Positions 20,550 through 36,605 of a DNA stretch of 36,605 nt are shown one piece after another. Every line of letters begins with the position of its first letter. Position 1 is the stretch's first letter. The notes under the pieces are model-generated. The model saw nothing but the letters and a program-made list of their open reading frames with translations, had not been told where the DNA came from and searched no databases. This stretch comes from Tubiluchus corallicola (taxonomy: Eukaryota > Priapulida > Priapulimorpha > Priapulimorphida > Tubiluchidae): assembly GCA_030141605.1 (NCBI GenBank), contig JAQGDQ010000595.1:96126-132730 (forward strand), written 5' to 3'. Both the position numbers and the translations under genes were made by a program.

Positions 20550-21761
20550 AGTTAAAAAGTTCCAGTTCCAGACAACCGTTCTAAGGTCTTTATGAGCTCT
20601 AAAGCTGCATAAATATCTAAATACTTTGGTAAATTCAAACAAAGTTCTTCAATGACATGGATATTAACATGAACAAACATGATATGCAAGCAAACTATAT
20701 TATGACAATGATCAGGAAGTAAAAGCTATAAAACCTCGTCAAGCAGGACCATGCAAACTAACATTACAAAGGTAGGTCAAGTTCAACAACTCATGGAAAT
20801 TACTCGGTGGAATCAACGTCAATCAATCAATCAATTTATTTCACTCCAGCAATACATATACAATACATCAACATACAATATTATTGGAAAAAAAAAGAAA
20901 CAGCATAGGTAAAAAACGTTGATGAAGTCAAATTAAGCAAATAAAAGAGTTGCTGTATGACACCTTGAAAGCTTGGCTTGTTAAGGTGGCAGAAATTAGT
21001 GAATGAAAGAATGGTTAGGGTTAGTAGACATGATGGAATGGAAAAAAATAGCAAGATTAGGGATAGGAAGAAGGAAAAGAGGAGAAGAAACGACCACAGT
21101 GTATGTTTAATTTACATAGAGGTATATTAAAATAGCATTATAATTGATTGGAAGCCATATATTGCGACTGCATGAGACATGGAAGCATTAAAATTGTATT
21201 AAAAGTATGAATCAAAAATGGTCCTTTTCAAGTACTTTTTGAAACTATAAATAGTTTTGTGTATTTTTACTTGGGCACTTATTTTATTCCAGTTATTGGG
21301 GGCTGTGAATTTAATAAAGTGCCTGGCAATGAGTTCACAAAATACCTCAGTTAATAGTAATAACAATAATTATTTCTGTAAAACAATCCACTATTAAAGA
21401 TTCTTTCAGAGCTTGCTGCCATTTCTAATTATAATAATTATGTCGCTCTTAGGTCTTTCTTGACTACAACATTTAAACACAAATAATTAAGCTGCATACA
21501 GGAAATCTACAAAGTAATCATTTTGCTCTTATTTATTTATTTATTTAATTATTTCATAGCTGTAAGAGGCCACCTTGAGCTAAACTGGTCGTGATTGCGG
21601 TCCCACGAATTTCATGAAAGCAAAATCCTGTAATCTAGTACTCCATGATCCACATTGATAAAGTATGCACGAAATGCATTTACTGATAATAACGACTCAC
21701 TCTTATTGAACCACTAACGTTACATACACTCACGGAGACACAAACAGTGTCTTGTTTACTT

Positions 21762-22901
21762 CAGATCAATATTAAATAACTGTACTGTTGTTAAGATTCT
21801 GTCAACAAAAACAAAAGGTGGGATCGAAATGAATGACTACTTAGTTGTAAACAGGAAATTGTTCAGCTTCAATATACATTTTTTTCGCCATTACGATTGA
21901 TAAATGTTGTATTTATATGTTTCTTTGTCCACACTGTCAGTTACTTACAACTCTTTTACACAAGATAAAAACATTAAATTTGCTTATTGTATTTTACCCA
22001 GTTCTGTTCACTGTCTCTGCAGATTATTCCTCGTAACGAGATAGTTTCAAATAGGTTCTCGTCCTTCCACAACCTTACATTAAGCAAGCCCTGCTGTTAA
22101 GCCATTGTTTACACCCGAGCGTTACACACGCACACAGTGAACTGGACCATTTCGTAAGCTTACTGCGGCAGATCCAGGTGCTAGCAGTTATAATACCGTT
22201 AGTGCAGCGTGTTTACTGCTTATTTACCTCAATGATAGTAGCATCAACAAGATTATCAGGGATGAGAATGACAAATTGCAAAAAAACTCTGAAACAGGCT
22301 GGGGGTTTGGGGGCAGCGTAGGCAGCAACAAATTGCAATTTTATGACCACAGAGAGCCTCTAAGTGGACTTAAAATAACAATTACCTTGTTTCATGTATA
22401 ATTTAAAATACCCAACTATCAAGGATACATGATACCTAATTGTCTCAAAAACGCCCAAGTACTGGCCGCTCCTATGCAAAAGTATATAAAAACTGTTTGC
22501 AATTGACTCAAATAACTCCGCACAATTGATTCTATATTTTTATACATAGAGATATACACGTGGTTACACTGATGTACATGATGTAAACAAAGTGACTGCC
22601 TGCCAACTAGCGGTCTGCTTGTGGAATAATGTACTAGGTCCGTAAAAATTTCTTCAACGAATTTACGCGATTTACAAAAAAGGCATTACTGGTCTTCCAA
22701 AAACTCGGAATTCCGCGTATGCGCGGAAAATTCTCATCCCTACATCATTGGCTAACCTGTTCTATTTACATGAAAACCATGGGCACAGAAATGTTGTCTA
22801 CATTTGTATGGCATCAAAACTTTGTTGTAAATAAGTTCGTTTCACTTTACTACCTGCGCATAACAATTTGGTCAAAGTACCTGTGGTTCAATAAAGTATC
22901 A
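21762..22901 (-). repeat. Large inverted repeat, right arm (with hAT-like insertion)
   Basis: Mirrors 18183-18839 on the opposite strand, interrupted at 22257-22741 by a family A element. The outer edge lies 24 bp before the ACLY splice acceptor at 22924-22925. Immediate flanks of the two arms show no clear target duplication. Confidence 0.93.
22257..22741 (+). mobile_element. hAT-like MITE, family A, copy 2
   Basis: Ends CAGGGATGAGAATGAC and TTCTCATCCCT; 485 bp, with roughly 40 bp of the GC-rich GGCCCC segment of copy 1 missing. The uninterrupted left inverted arm (around 18337-18360) supplies the empty site. The flanking sequences AGATTAT and ACATCAT are an imperfect remnant of a target duplication. 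Confidence 0.88.
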
Positions 22902-22925
22902 TGTAAATTGTATTTTTATTTTTAG

Positions 22926-36149
<13,224 letters not shown>

Positions 36150-36230
36150 GTAATCACTACAGCATAAAAAACATCCGAATTTTTCCGGCAAAAATTATGC
36201 GGAAGCACCAGAAAACCCTCCAGTTACATA

Positions 36231-36526
36231 AAGCTTAAAATATTCGTCTTGAAATTTTATACCACTTACGTACTGCCTCTTTGCATGCAGGGCTTGTGTA
36301 TACAGTAACGCTGTATAAAACATGTAAATTTAAACTCCTGCAATGATCCTTAGGCGCAGGCATTTTGTTAGTAGGTCGTTTGAAATGAGTTTTGATAACA
36401 CTGAGTAAAGCTTGAAAAAAGTAATCAGAGCATTCATAGCTACATGTTACTAAATAAGTAAAATTTTAAATTACTGTATCTTGTCAATAAGATTAAAAAT
36501 ATATTTTTGGTTACTGAGTGGCGCAC
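36231..36526 (+). repeat. Dispersed repeat C, copy 2
   Basis: Colinear with 13455-13746 at moderate identity. It ends with GAGTGGCGCAC opposite CAGTGGTGCAC in copy 1. Confidence 0.65.
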
Positions 36527-36577
36527 CTTTGTGGGTGAGTCAGCGACATTTTAATAATTGACACGTACATCTTAAAT

Positions 36578-36605
36578 CAGTGGTTCCCAAAGTAGGGGTA
36601 AATTA
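36578..36605 (+). mobile_element. hAT-like terminal repeat, cut by window end
   Basis: CAGTGGTTCCCAAAGTAGGG is the usual form of a hAT terminal repeat. Only 28 bp are visible, so the family and length cannot be judged. Confidence 0.5.

Larger units (their letters stand above)
18840..21761. other. Loop between the inverted arms
   Basis: These 2.9 kb hold the decayed hAT element at 19722-20121, a partial tandem duplication at about 20366-20549, and a TCAATCAATCAATCAATTTA run at about 20821 that may be a reversed LINE/SINE tail. There is no host exon that I recognise. Confidence 0.65.
36150..36605 (+). other. Start of next ACLY intron
   Basis: The intron begins GTAATC and continues beyond the window. 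It holds repeat C copy 2 and a transposon end. Confidence 0.85.

Noticed and set aside
18183-22901. Terminal inverted repeats of one large transposon (Polinton or foldback type)
   Set aside because: There is no target duplication at the outer edges, no defined terminal motif, and no polymerase, integrase or capsid-like frame in the loop.

Overview
This is animal nuclear DNA. It is AT-rich and intron-rich, with GT-AG splice sites throughout, and carries the ends or bodies of three conserved eukaryotic genes separated by transposon-littered non-coding sequence. The exon proteins resemble human VPS50, SUMO1 and ACLY closely. The dense small hAT, pogo-like and piggyBac-like elements and the compact 1-4 kb introns suggest an invertebrate metazoan. 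The sequence alone does not let me name the phylum. No bacterial, viral or CRISPR locus is present.

Layout. (1) 1-4022, + strand: the last four coding exons of VPS50 (syndetin, CCDC132), ending at TGA 4020-4022, with a pogo-like MITE in one intron. (2) 4023-7341: convergent intergenic space holding two hAT-type MITEs, one with a perfect 8-bp target-site duplication. (3) 7342-12144, - strand: a complete five-exon SUMO gene (97 aa, SUMO1-like). (4) 12145-about 12540: a short region between the SUMO start and a candidate 5' exon of ACLY, probably a shared bidirectional promoter; two CACGTG boxes lie in it. (5) about 12540-22925: roughly 10 kb without recognisable host exons. It is either the first intron of ACLY or upstream DNA, and contains a 15-unit, 122-bp satellite and a 650-bp inverted duplication. 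The loop of that duplication holds a decayed hAT element that still encodes the end of its transposase. (6) 22926-36149, + strand: the first eight coding exons of ATP-citrate lyase (351 codons, about a third of the enzyme). Its introns hold further hAT-like, piggyBac-like and LTR-like elements, a 47-bp minisatellite, a long polypyrimidine tract and about 775 bp of (GA)n. The gene continues past the right edge.

Exon phases and lengths were checked by hand. Every joined reading frame closes: VPS50 141 codons plus stop, SUMO 97 codons plus stop, ACLY 351 codons with no internal stop. The three genes act in different processes: endosomal recycling, protein sumoylation and cytosolic acetyl-CoA supply. 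The only structural link between two of them is the head-to-head arrangement of SUMO and ACLY.

I found no convincing new multi-gene system. The most unusual non-coding structures are the 122-bp satellite, in which three inverted repeats keep their arms while changes in them fall in the centres, the inverted duplication with a datable insertion, and the very long (GA)n just upstream of an ACLY exon.
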